Shown: positions 1 to 4,957 of the stretch, one piece after another
Layout of the letters: the number at the start of each line of letters is the position of its first letter
How positions within the stretch are numbered: position 1 is the first letter of the stretch
From: MWDF01 sp964577435
GTDB lineage: Bacteria > Bacillota > DTU025 > MWDF01
Length of the DNA: 5,189 nt
Direction of reading: 5' to 3'
Assembly (NCBI GenBank): GCA_964577435.1
Contig: CAZNZD010000092.1
Location: 1-5,189, forward strand
Notes under the pieces: generated by a model
The model's input: the letters and a program-made list of their open reading frames with translations, nothing else
The model's database searches: none
What the model was told of the DNA's origin: nothing
Made by a program: the position numbers and the translations under genes

Positions 1-1
1 A

Positions 2-247
2 GACGTCATCGAGGCTGAGATAGCCAAGGCAATGAAAGATAACGAGATCAGGGGACTGGAACGGGAAGACCTTTTTCAGATGTGTATGATTGCAGCATGG
101 CATTCGCAGAAGAGGCTACTGACAGCGAAAGAACCACCGGCTCTTCTAAGGACAATCTGCAACCGCTCCATCAAGAAGTATATAGTGAAGAACTCGAGAG
201 ACCTGCTGGCGACGGCGGTCTCTCTTTCTATTATCAAGGAGCCCTAA
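2..247 (+). CDS. Sigma-70 region-2-like phage protein, 5'-partial
   Basis: The frame is open from the first base of the window, so the N-terminus lies outside. The visible 81 residues contain an acidic-then-aromatic stretch, EREDLFQMCMIAAW, followed by LLRTICNRSIKKYI, then SRDLLATAVSLS. The order matches sigma-70 region 2 (the DLxQ helix, the helix with aromatic and basic residues, then the RD...SLD turn). The protein stops soon after, with no region 4 helix-turn-helix visible. Short sigma-like proteins are common in phages of Gram-positive bacteria as late-gene regulators, often a gene or two upstream of the packaging genes, and the HNH gene just downstream fits. An internal ATG at 32 exists but has no convincing ribosome binding site, and the codons upstream of it look like part of the same domain. 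The short end could also mean a frameshifted remnant. Assignment is by motif resemblance only. Confidence 0.45.
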   Translation, partial: DVIEAEIAKAMKDNEIRGLEREDLFQMCMIAAWHSQKRLLTAKEPPALLRTICNRSIKKYIVKNSRDLLATAVSLSIIKEP

Positions 248-318
248 TCGAACAAGAAGAGAGAAAGAGAAGAAGAAGGGGACCGACAGGTCCCAAAAGA
301 GAGAGAGATAACGAGAGG

Positions 319-672
319 ATGGCACAAGGACTACTCTCCGCATGCAAGTACCCGGGATGTCCCAGGCTCACTAGAAGCCGATACTGCCCCGAACACCAAG
401 CGCTCATGAACAAGCGCTACGATCAGCAAAGAGGGACAGCAACAGACAGAGGATACGGGACATGGTGGAGGAAGTACAGAGCCTGGTACCTAAGGCAACA
501 TCCTCTCTGTGTAGAATGCGGACAGCCTTCCACTGACGTTGACCACATCATCCCAAGGGCGAGAGGAGGCAGTGATGACCCTTCGAACCTTCAAGCGCTC
601 TGCCACTCATGCCACTCGAGGAAGACCGCCAGGCAAGACGGAGCCTGGGGACGTGGGCGACCCAGAGGGTAG
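319..672 (+). CDS. Phage HNH endonuclease
   Basis: This is a 117-residue protein of the HNH nuclease family, which cuts DNA using a metal-bound beta-beta-alpha fold. It opens with a small zinc-binding motif (C9, C14, C23, H26) typical of phage HNH proteins located beside terminase genes. The nuclease core follows: C64 and C67, then D75-H76 (H76 the expected general base), N90, and C95, C98, H99, which give the second zinc pair and the metal-binding histidine. All key residues are present, so it looks intact. In HK97-like and related phages such proteins work with the terminase at the cos site. I chose the ATG at 319 because homologues begin just before the first CxxxxC. The frame is open back to an ATG at 82, but that stretch is an arginine-rich shadow of the upstream gene. 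The ribosome binding site is not ideal: GAGAGG abuts the start codon, and another purine run lies further upstream. Confidence 0.85.
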   Translation: MAQGLLSACKYPGCPRLTRSRYCPEHQALMNKRYDQQRGTATDRGYGTWWRKYRAWYLRQHPLCVECGQPSTDVDHIIPRARGGSDDPSNLQALCHSCHSRKTARQDGAWGRGRPRG

Positions 673-774
673 GGGGAGGTCCAAACTTTCATAACTAGAC
701 ATAAGACCGAGCGCCCAGGCTTGCGTGTGCGCCCCTGAGTTTTCTTGATGGGGTTAGGCAGGGGGGGAGGGGGT
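673..774 (+). other. Possible phage cos region after the HNH gene
   Basis: This noncoding stretch starts with GGGGGAGGTCC directly after the HNH stop. It then has a GC-rich stretch with two copies of GCGCCC (711-716 and 729-734), and ends in a G-rich run (750-773) that would serve as a ribosome binding site. The order HNH gene, G-rich GGxGGTC start, GC-rich patch, strong ribosome binding site is what is usually seen around cos in Gram-positive phages, where the small terminase gene starts next. I cannot define the nicking site. The remaining 120 bases to the IS end at 898 hold only a doubtful short frame. Confidence 0.35.
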
Positions 775-855
775 ATGCTCGTGTTCTCGTATCGAAATGT
801 GCTGATGAATAGGCGTTTGCATAATGCTGGCAGTGCTGAGAAACCGAAAAAATAG
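775..855 (+). CDS. Doubtful 26-residue ORF in the terminase position
   Basis: An ATG at 775 follows an exceptionally strong purine tract (GGGGGGGAGGGGG) and opens a 26-codon frame ending in TAG at 853-855. An in-frame ATG at 748 would add nine mostly glycine residues encoded by the G-run. The position, about 100 bases after an HNH gene, is where a small terminase subunit would start, but the product does not resemble the start of any terminase I know. It may be a frameshifted relic or chance. Confidence 0.15.
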   Translation: MLVFSYRNVLMNRRLHNAGSAEKPKK

Positions 856-897
856 TACCCTAAGATTCTCCGATATGATTGTTATGAAATGCATATT

Positions 898-922
898 TGA
901 TCTGCCCCCTTGATTAGTACCA
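898..922 (+). repeat. Left terminal inverted repeat of outer IS
   Basis: It begins TGATCTGCCCCC and ends TTAGTACCA. It pairs with 3208-3232 with 18 of 25 matches; the mismatches cluster at repeat positions 13-16. Confidence 0.75.
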
Positions 923-972
923 AGACAGGATTAAGTAGAAACCAAGGTACAATCTAGTGGGGAGGTAAGGAA

Positions 973-1038
973 ATGTGTAAGAAGGATTACATGCCGGAAC
1001 AGATAATCCTGAAGCTCAGAAATATCGAGATCCTGTGA
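973..1038 (+). pseudogene. Outer IS orfA remnant (first 21 codons)
   Basis: This is the N-terminus of an IS3-family orfA DNA-binding protein. MPEQIILKLRNIEIL matches the opening helix of IS407-type OrfA (pattern xPEQIIxKLRxxE). A good ribosome binding site (GGGGAGG) lies just upstream. The frame stops at TGA 1036-1038. The next bases already code for the start of orfB, so about 65 codons with the helix-turn-helix and leucine zipper, plus the normal frameshift zone, have been deleted. Confidence 0.7.
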
Positions 1039-1256
1039 AACCAGGACTAGACCGTAGAGAGCATGCTATGAATGAAAAACGCGCTTGCCGGGTATTGCAC
1101 GTGAGCAGGGCTGTCTTTCGTTACGAAGCTGTGAAAAGACCAGATGAAGATGCCCTAAGGGCTCACATTATAGAATTGGCCTGTAACTTCGGACGTATAG
1201 GATACAGGATGGTAACGCATATCCTTAGGAGAGAGGAACGGTTAGGGTGATGATCA

Positions 1257-1304
1257 GGTGGGTCAGTTTCAATCGTCACCGGTGGGTCAAATTTACGTCG
1301 GCGT
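1257..1304 (+). repeat. 24-base tandem repeat resembling IS21-family ends
   Basis: Two adjacent copies, 1257-1280 and 1281-1304, each begin GGTGGGTCA and continue into a TTT...CGTC-type tail. The first copy contains CAATCGTCACC. GGTGGGTCA followed by an AATCGTC-type tail is familiar from the multiple terminal repeats of IS21-family elements. It sits where the outer orfB should encode the VNHKRVxRIW region, so it is foreign to that gene. No istA or istB is present. Confidence 0.6.
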
Positions 1305-1618
1305 TGACAAGAAGAAGGCTTGAAGTTGCCAAGGAAGTAAAGCAAGAAGAGAAGGTCATGGCTTACAGACGGTGCTGCATCAGGTTACTACCTGAGCGCA
1401 TGAACCATGTATAGAGCTATGATTTCGTGGAAGACAGGACGCTTGATAGGCGCAGGATACGTTTCCTTAAATAATAGACGAGGCGGAAAGGGAATGCCTG
1501 GCATGCATGCCCAAGAGAAGCTGGAAGACGGAAGAAGTCATAGAGGTCCTGTCGGATCTGATGATCACAAGAGGGTGTCCGGTATATAAGAAGCGACAAT
1601 GGTAGCGAGTTCACGGCA

Positions 1619-1622
1619 AAGA
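1619..1622. repeat. Target site duplication AAGA, left copy
   Basis: AAGA immediately precedes the TG tip of the inner IS and is repeated at 2843-2846. Four bases is within the 3-5 range usual for IS3-family elements. Joining the flanks with one copy restores the outer transposase frame across the site. Confidence 0.85.
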
Positions 1623-1661
1623 TGGATTGTCCACACTTGTTCGGACAGAAATCATAAGGTG
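1623..1661 (+). repeat. Inner IS terminal inverted repeat (orfB side)
   Basis: It starts TGGATTGTCCACACT and contains ACAGAAA and ATAAGGTG. It pairs without gaps with 2804-2842 at 29 of 39 positions. The orfB stop codon (1652-1654) lies inside this repeat. Confidence 0.85.
1628..1633 (-). promoter_or_regulatory. Outward -35-like hexamer for an IS-circle promoter
   Basis: On the minus strand this reads TGGACA, one base from TTGACA, and points out of the element end. If the ends are joined in a transposition circle with 3-4 intervening bases, it lies 17-18 bases from the TACACT box at the other end. Junction promoters of this kind are known in IS2 and IS911. This is a prediction from spacing only. 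Confidence 0.4.
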
Positions 1662-2476
1662 CATCGCTTCCTGTACTCTACCGGGGACATGTATCCAAGC
1701 GTCCCATGCAAACGGATATTATTGAACCAATGAACATAGTCAGCCAATTCCAATTCTAGCTGTTCCAGGGTTTCGAAGCGACGGGAATAGATCAACTCCG
1801 CCTTGATCATCCTGAACGTCGACTCCGCTACAGCATTGTCGTATGGGCATGCCTTCATGCTCAGCGAACGCCTGATCTGGAAGCCGTCGAGCAGCTCGTC
1901 TATCAGCATGTTGTCGAACTCGCTGCCGCGGTCTGTGTGGAACATTTGGATGTCAAAGAGGTTCCCCTTCACAGTGGAGAAAGCTCTGCAGACCAGCTCC
2001 GCGTTCTTGTTGGCCCCGCTGCTATGTCCTATGAGCTCACGAGCTCCAAGGTCTAGCAGGATACATATGTATGCCCACTTAGCACCTACTCGGACATAGG
2101 TCAGGTCGCTCACTACACATACGCCCGGCTGCCTATTATCGAACTCCCTTGCCAGAAGGTTGGGGATTGCCGACTCGTTACCTTTAGTCACCTGTTTCCT
2201 ATACTTCTTGCTTGTGTATGCTGATACCAGGCCGCGCTTCGACATTATTCGCCCGATCCTGCGTCGCGACACAACTATCCCTTTCCGCGACAGGACCTGC
2301 TTCAGCTTCCGCTGGCCGTACACGCAACGATTATCTTCATATGCCTTCTGAACAGCCTCTTCCAACTCCTGATCGTCCCTGAAGCCATGGCATTCGTAGT
2401 AGTAGGTGCTGCGGGCAATGCCTAGACATCTGCACAGCGCTGATATTGAGTACTTGTGGGCATTGGCTCTTATCAC
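1652..2476 (-). CDS. IS3-family transposase OrfB, DDE integrase domain
   Basis: This 274-residue catalytic part of the inner IS transposase normally works as an OrfAB fusion that cuts and joins the element ends. Residues 40-85 form the HTH_21 segment (CVYGQRKLKQVL). The rve integrase core begins near residue 115. The catalytic triad is D124 (VVSDLTYV), D182 (FHTDRGSEF) and E218 (NAVAESTF), with 35 residues between D182 and E218, the family's D(35)E spacing. The C-terminal WFNNIRLHGTLGYMSP is also typical. A GTG at 2476 can start the frame, but it stays open upstream through orfA, which fits entry by -1 frameshifting: FARK is followed by VIVIRANAHKYS. The stop lies within the terminal repeat. 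No defects are seen. Confidence 0.93.
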   Translation of the reverse strand: MIRANAHKYSISALCRCLGIARSTYYYECHGFRDDQELEEAVQKAYEDNRCVYGQRKLKQVLSRKGIVVSRRRIGRIMSKRGLVSAYTSKKYRKQVTKGNESAIPNLLAREFDNRQPGVCVVSDLTYVRVGAKWAYICILLDLGARELIGHSSGANKNAELVCRAFSTVKGNLFDIQMFHTDRGSEFDNMLIDELLDGFQIRRSLSMKACPYDNAVAESTFRMIKAELIYSRRFETLEQLELELADYVHWFNNIRLHGTLGYMSPVEYRKRCTL

Positions 2477-2478
2477 AA

Positions 2479-2766
2479 TTACTTTCGTGCGAATATCAGC
2501 GCCGCTTGCTTTAATACATCGTTCTCCATCTTCAGCTGCAGGTTTTCCTTACGGAGGTCTATCAGCTCCTGTTCCTGAACCGTGCGGTTGTCCTTCTCAT
2601 GGCTGGAGCCGGTAGTGTTTATCCGCTTCACCCATCTGTTAAACGATGAGCTTGATAGCTCGTATTCCCTGATGATCTCGCATCTCGGTTTCCCGTGGTT
2701 GAACAGCTCCACCAACTGCTTCTTCTGCGCCTCGCTGTATTCTCGCCTTGCTCTTCTCTTGGTCAT
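2479..2766 (-). CDS. IS3-family transposase OrfA
   Basis: This 95-residue DNA-binding part of the inner IS transposase recognises the terminal repeats. It has a basic N-terminus, a helix-turn-helix of the HTH_Tnp_1 type at about residues 10-48 (YSEAQKKQLVELF ... EYELSSSSFNRWV), and a leucine zipper-like coiled coil at about 64-90 (ELIDLRKENLQLKMENDVL) used for multimerisation. The ATG at 2766 is preceded by AGGAGG with five bases between, an excellent ribosome binding site. The frame ends in TAA at 2481-2479 directly after an AAAG slip site, and orfB lies in the -1 frame. OrfA alone usually acts as a regulator, and the fused OrfAB as the transposase. Confidence 0.92.
   Translation of the reverse strand: MTKRRARREYSEAQKKQLVELFNHGKPRCEIIREYELSSSSFNRWVKRINTTGSSHEKDNRTVQEQELIDLRKENLQLKMENDVLKQAALIFARK
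2482..2485 (-). promoter_or_regulatory. Programmed -1 frameshift site AAAG before the orfA stop
   Basis: On the minus strand the end of orfA reads CGA AAG TAA. Slipping the lysine tRNA back one base from AAG to AAA makes the next codons GTA ATT GTG, giving ...FARK-VIVIRAN... and continuing in the open orfB frame. A tetranucleotide A-AAG slip with an adjacent stop fits IS3-family practice. I could not fold the downstream RNA to look for a stimulatory structure. Confidence 0.6.
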
Positions 2767-2803
2767 GGCTTCCTCCTTTTTCTTTTCTCTTTAGGAATAC
2801 CAT

Positions 2804-2842
2804 CACCTTATCTTTTCTGTACAGTTTAGTGTAGCCAATCCA
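2804..2842 (-). repeat. Inner IS terminal inverted repeat (orfA side)
   Basis: Read inward on the minus strand it starts TGGATTGGCTACACT, then has TACAGAAA and ATAAGGTG. It matches 1623-1661 at 29 of 39 positions without gaps. Confidence 0.85.
2828..2833 (-). promoter_or_regulatory. Inward -10-like hexamer for an IS-circle promoter
   Basis: TACACT on the minus strand matches TATAAT at four of six positions. It lies nine bases inside the element tip and would complete the outward TGGACA box of the other end when the ends are joined. It points at orfA. A weaker resident promoter (TTGGCT at 2838-2833 with AAGATA at 2814-2809, 18-base spacing) is also conceivable. Confidence 0.35.
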
Positions 2843-2846
2843 AAGA
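2843..2846. repeat. Target site duplication AAGA, right copy
   Basis: It directly follows the CA tip of the inner IS and duplicates 1619-1622. Confidence 0.85.
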
Positions 2847-3103
2847 TACTCCGAAAATGGCACTCTGACATAGGTGTTATCACATCATACATAGAACTGG
2901 GCAGTCCATGAGGGAATGGGTACTGTGAGAGCTTCAATGTGAGGATGAGGCAGGAATTCCTAAACGAGGAGCAGTTCGGAAGCCTTTATGAGGTGAAAGC
3001 GCTTGCCCTGAGATGGAAAGACTACTACAACCACATAAGGCCTTATGGCAGCTTGAAAGAAAGGGTTCCGGCACCTCAGGCTCTTGTTACGGCTAATGCC
3101 TGA
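2846..3103 (+). pseudogene. Outer IS orfB, C-terminal part
   Basis: This fragment continues the frame broken at 1622. It reads ILRKWHSDIGVITSYIELGSP, a stop, GNGYCESFN, then FLNEEQFGSLYEVKAL and the typical ending YYNHIRPYGSLKERVPAPQAL, with a TGA at 3101-3103. The Glu in YCESF is the third residue of the DDE triad. The in-frame TGA at 2909-2911 replaces the Trp of the family motif GSPWxNGY. The ending near PPAPEA-like residues is where IS407-type OrfB proteins normally stop, so the C-terminus itself is complete. Confidence 0.88.
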
Positions 3104-3207
3104 TTGTATAGAAACAAATCCAAGAAGGGCATGGAGGTATTGGAAAGCTTTGGCAGAAAGCTAATGATCAGAACCGGCAATGATTACAAAAATACCCAAC
3201 CTTGGAG

Positions 3208-3232
3208 TGGCCCTAAGATTGGGGGCAGGTCA
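3208..3232 (-). repeat. Right terminal inverted repeat of outer IS
   Basis: Read inward on the minus strand it begins TGACCTGCCCCC and includes CTTAGGGCCA. It matches the left repeat 898-922 at 18 of 25 positions. It ends at base 3232, one base before the ribosome binding site of the hydrolase gene. Confidence 0.7.
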
Positions 3233-3244
3233 GAGGGAGCAATA

Positions 3245-4033
3245 ATGAGGGCAGGCTTTATACAATTCGATGTAGTTAGGGACATTGAAGAGAACTCCCG
3301 TAGAATCATAGAACATGCTGATAAGATGGACTGCGAGCTGATTGTGCTTCCTGAACTCTGCGATATGGGGTACTTGCATGAAAGCAGAGAGGAGCTCTAC
3401 AGAGCTTCCTCTTGCCTAGCGGAGAACATACTTATTAATAGGCTGAAGGAACTAACAACTAGGAAGCCTTGTACGGTTATAACCGGTGTTTCGGAGAAAT
3501 CAGGCGAGATGCTATATAACACAGCCGCCCTGGTTTGTGAAGGCAAGATTATCGGCTCCTATAGAAAGATCCACCTATCAGAGATAGAGAAGAGTCTGTT
3601 TAATGAGGGAGATATCAATCCGGTTTTCAACGTGAATGGAATGAAGATTGGCGTTCAGATATGTTTTGACCTATGGTTCCCGGAAATCTCCAGAGAGCAG
3701 GTGCTGAAGGGAGCGGAAGTGTTATGCGCACTAGCGAACTTTGGAGCTATAACGACGCATAGCATAGCCTGCGTACGCGCTATTGAGAACCTAACACCTA
3801 TCGTGCTTTGTAACAGGGTAGGATTGGAGATAAAAGGCGGGATAGAAGCGAGCTTCCTTGGAAAAAGCATTATTGTAGATGGTGACGGAACAATACTAGT
3901 TGAGGGCCCTGCACTGCAGGAGAGCAGAATGTCATGTGTTTTATCTGCGGAGAAGAGAAGGGGAAATGTCATATGCAGGGACTTTGCCTCAGAAATCCGT
4001 AAGCACAAGATTTGGGCAGCTGAAGAGAAATGA
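3245..4033 (+). CDS. Carbon-nitrogen hydrolase (nitrilase superfamily)
   Basis: This 262-residue cytoplasmic enzyme belongs to the nitrilase superfamily, which hydrolyses amides, carbamoyl amines or nitriles through a cysteine thioester. The triad is complete: E37 in VLPELCDMGY, K108 in SYRKIHL and C140 in VQICFDLWFPE. The start MRAGFIQFDV and the late segment VRAIENLTPIVLCNRVG are also family features, and the length is normal for a single-domain member. The motifs do not tell me the substrate; an omega-amidase or N-carbamoyl amidase role is possible. I chose the ATG at 3245 because the domain begins there and GAGGGAG sits at the right distance. The frame is open to a TTG at 3104, but those 47 codons are IS terminal DNA. 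No intact partner gene adjoins it. Its expression probably depends on read-through from, or a chance promoter in, the IS remnant. Confidence 0.9.
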   Translation: MRAGFIQFDVVRDIEENSRRIIEHADKMDCELIVLPELCDMGYLHESREELYRASSCLAENILINRLKELTTRKPCTVITGVSEKSGEMLYNTAALVCEGKIIGSYRKIHLSEIEKSLFNEGDINPVFNVNGMKIGVQICFDLWFPEISREQVLKGAEVLCALANFGAITTHSIACVRAIENLTPIVLCNRVGLEIKGGIEASFLGKSIIVDGDGTILVEGPALQESRMSCVLSAEKRRGNVICRDFASEIRKHKIWAAEEK

Positions 4034-4082
4034 GATAGATGATGGATTATACACAAGTAGACGAGCAGAATAACAAGAGCCG

Positions 4083-4943
4083 TTGCCTTCTGTACTCCAC
4101 CTTGCCAAGCTGGTAGGCGGCTACAACTCTACACAGAAGTACTTCCACTATACGGGAATAGTGGGGACTGTGCGGGCAGTAACCGATATCTACGGTGCTG
4201 TTGCAGCCAGGTATGCGTACGAGCCATTCGGTTCCTTGACAACAGCAAGTGGGCTAGTGGACAGTGAGCTCCACCGCTTCATGGGCAAGCATTCGGACCT
4301 TGAAACCAGCCTCAGCTACTTCAACGCCAGGTATTACGACCCAACCCTTGGAAGGTTCACTAGCTCAGACCCTGCGAAAGACGGGCTGAACTGGTTTGAG
4401 TATTGTAATGGGAACCCGATTACGCATATCGATCAGAATGGCGAGTACTACATGGAGTACGCAGATGGCGGTGCCTTTGGTACTAGTTGTTTTAGTGCAG
4501 GGTCCGGTGAACTGGCTGCAGCCGCTGGAGCTGCTGCTTTAGGAGTAATAACTAGTGATTACCTTGAGATGGCGAAGAAGAATAGCAAGGTGATTAAAGG
4601 AAATATTAACGATAAAATCGTTGAGCATTTAGGCAAGGTTTCTGGATATAAGGATCCACTAGATCCTAAAAACCTAAAGGAAGGGTGGAAGAAGGAGTTA
4701 GCTAAATTCTATAACAATATCAAGAAAGCGATGGGTACTCCCGGCCCAAAGACAGCAGTTGCTAGTATAATGATTAATGCATTTTTACAAGCTGAAAATG
4801 GCGTCGGAAAAGCTTATCTAACTCTGGAACAGATGAAGGATTTCTTTGATGGGCTGAAGACAATGGGTCTCCCTAGTATAGATATTACTGATCCAATATG
4901 GGGGATTAAGATTTTCGATACATGGTTCAGATCCCGCCATTAA
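4083..4943 (+). CDS. Orphan Rhs tip with uncharacterised C-terminal domain
   Basis: Residues 20-120 are the conserved end of an Rhs/YD-repeat shell: FHYTGIVGTVRAVTD, YAYEPFG, the core motif YFNARYYDPTLGRFTSSDP, then YCNGNPITHIDQNG, after which Rhs proteins switch to a variable C-terminal domain. Full Rhs proteins exceed 1000 residues, so nearly all of the shell is absent and an in-frame TAA lies at 4071-4073. Residues 121-286 include an Ala-rich hydrophobic stretch (ELAAAAGAAALGVI), a Lys-rich helical segment (KEGWKKELAKFYNNIKKA) and a Trp/Phe-rich tail (IWGIKIFDTWF). I do not recognise a toxin family. GC falls to about 38% from about codon 153 onward. The TTG at 4083 has no good ribosome binding site, so the product may be silent, a reservoir for recombination with a full Rhs gene, or a pseudogene. 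Confidence 0.8.
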   Translation: MPSVLHLAKLVGGYNSTQKYFHYTGIVGTVRAVTDIYGAVAARYAYEPFGSLTTASGLVDSELHRFMGKHSDLETSLSYFNARYYDPTLGRFTSSDPAKDGLNWFEYCNGNPITHIDQNGEYYMEYADGGAFGTSCFSAGSGELAAAAGAAALGVITSDYLEMAKKNSKVIKGNINDKIVEHLGKVSGYKDPLDPKNLKEGWKKELAKFYNNIKKAMGTPGPKTAVASIMINAFLQAENGVGKAYLTLEQMKDFFDGLKTMGLPSIDITDPIWGIKIFDTWFRSRH

Positions 4944-4957
4944 TTGCGAGGTGCGAA

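Larger units (their letters stand above)
1039..1622 (+). pseudogene. Outer IS orfB, left part, multiply broken
   Basis: This is the N-terminal half of an IS407-type DDE transposase. Recognisable pieces in order are EKRACRVLHVSRAVFRYE, the HTH_21 segment DALRAHIIELACNFGRIGYR, then IRLLPERMNHV, a stop and SYDFVEDRT (first catalytic Asp in SYDF), then IDEAERECLA in another frame, and finally SDNGSEFTAK (second catalytic Asp) in a third frame. Defects are a stop at 1248, a foreign tandem repeat at 1257-1304, a TAG at 1412-1414 where the family has Trp, and frameshifts near 1470 and 1588. The reading frame reaches base 1622, where the inner IS begins, and resumes at 2846. Confidence 0.85.
1623..2842 (-). 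mobile_element. Intact-looking IS3-family element, inner IS, 1220 bases
   Basis: This complete insertion sequence lies opposite in orientation to the element it interrupts. Both tips read TGGATTG inward (TG...CA), the 39-base terminal repeats match at 29 positions, and AAGA flanks both sides. It carries orfA (2766 to 2479) and orfB (2476 to 1652) in the -1 relationship typical of the family, plus an AAAG slip site. The short OrfA (95 residues) and 274-residue OrfB suggest the IS3 subgroup rather than IS150, whose OrfA is much longer. No inactivating change is visible, so it may still be mobile. Confidence 0.92.
898..3232 (+). mobile_element. Degenerate IS3-family element (IS407-like), outer IS
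   Basis: The element is bounded by inverted repeats beginning TGATCTGCCCCC at the left and, on the opposite strand, TGACCTGCCCCC at the right. 18 of the first 25 positions match, with the TG...CA tips of IS3-family elements. Inside, on the plus strand, are broken orfA and orfB frames of IS407-subgroup type. Without the 1220-base element inserted in it and one 4-base duplication, its length is 1111 bases. That is somewhat shorter than usual and fits the orfA deletion. The flanks (ATATT at the left, GAGGG at the right) show no target duplication, so the two sides may not have been neighbours when it inserted. It should be unable to move on its own. Confidence 0.85.

Noticed and set aside
82..318. 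N-terminal extension of the HNH protein from the ATG at 82
   Set aside because: It overlaps the sigma-like gene in another frame, is low-complexity and Arg-rich, and precedes the usual start of phage HNH proteins by about 80 residues.
948..953. TACAAT as the -10 box of the outer IS promoter
   Set aside because: It is a plausible hexamer, but no -35-like sequence lies 16-18 bases upstream.
1257..1304. CRISPR-like repeats
   Set aside because: There are only two abutting units with no spacers and no cas genes; IS ends explain them better.
1407..1589. 60-residue plus-strand ORF as a separate gene
   Set aside because: It is a wrong-frame reading of the degenerate outer orfB, whose true frame here gives IDEAERECLA.
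1803..2615. Plus-strand ORFs opposite the inner IS genes (1803-2099, 2160-2351, 2406-2615)
   Set aside because: They are antisense shadows of well-supported transposase genes and have no recognisable domains.
1412..2911. TAG and TGA in the outer transposase as recoded Trp codons
   Set aside because: Two different stop codons are involved, the gene also has frameshifts, and the intact inner orfB and the hydrolase both end in TGA.
3104..3244. TTG start giving the hydrolase 47 extra residues
   Set aside because: These codons lie in the outer IS terminal region and have no resemblance to the family; the ATG at 3245 has a proper ribosome binding site.
3655..4056. Minus-strand ORF opposite the hydrolase
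   Set aside because: It is a shadow of a complete enzyme with an intact catalytic triad on the other strand.
4039..4116. Short ORF (ATG ATG at 4039) between hydrolase and Rhs tip
   Set aside because: It is 25 codons, without a clear ribosome binding site or similarity, and overlaps the Rhs frame.
4034..4130. Intrinsic terminator after the hydrolase
   Set aside because: An imperfect stem (around GAGCCG and CGGCT) can be drawn, but the loop is long and no T-run follows.
3245..4943. Hydrolase and Rhs tip as one functional operon
   Set aside because: They share a strand, but the Rhs tip lacks a proper start and no toxin-processing role for this hydrolase is suggested by its motifs.
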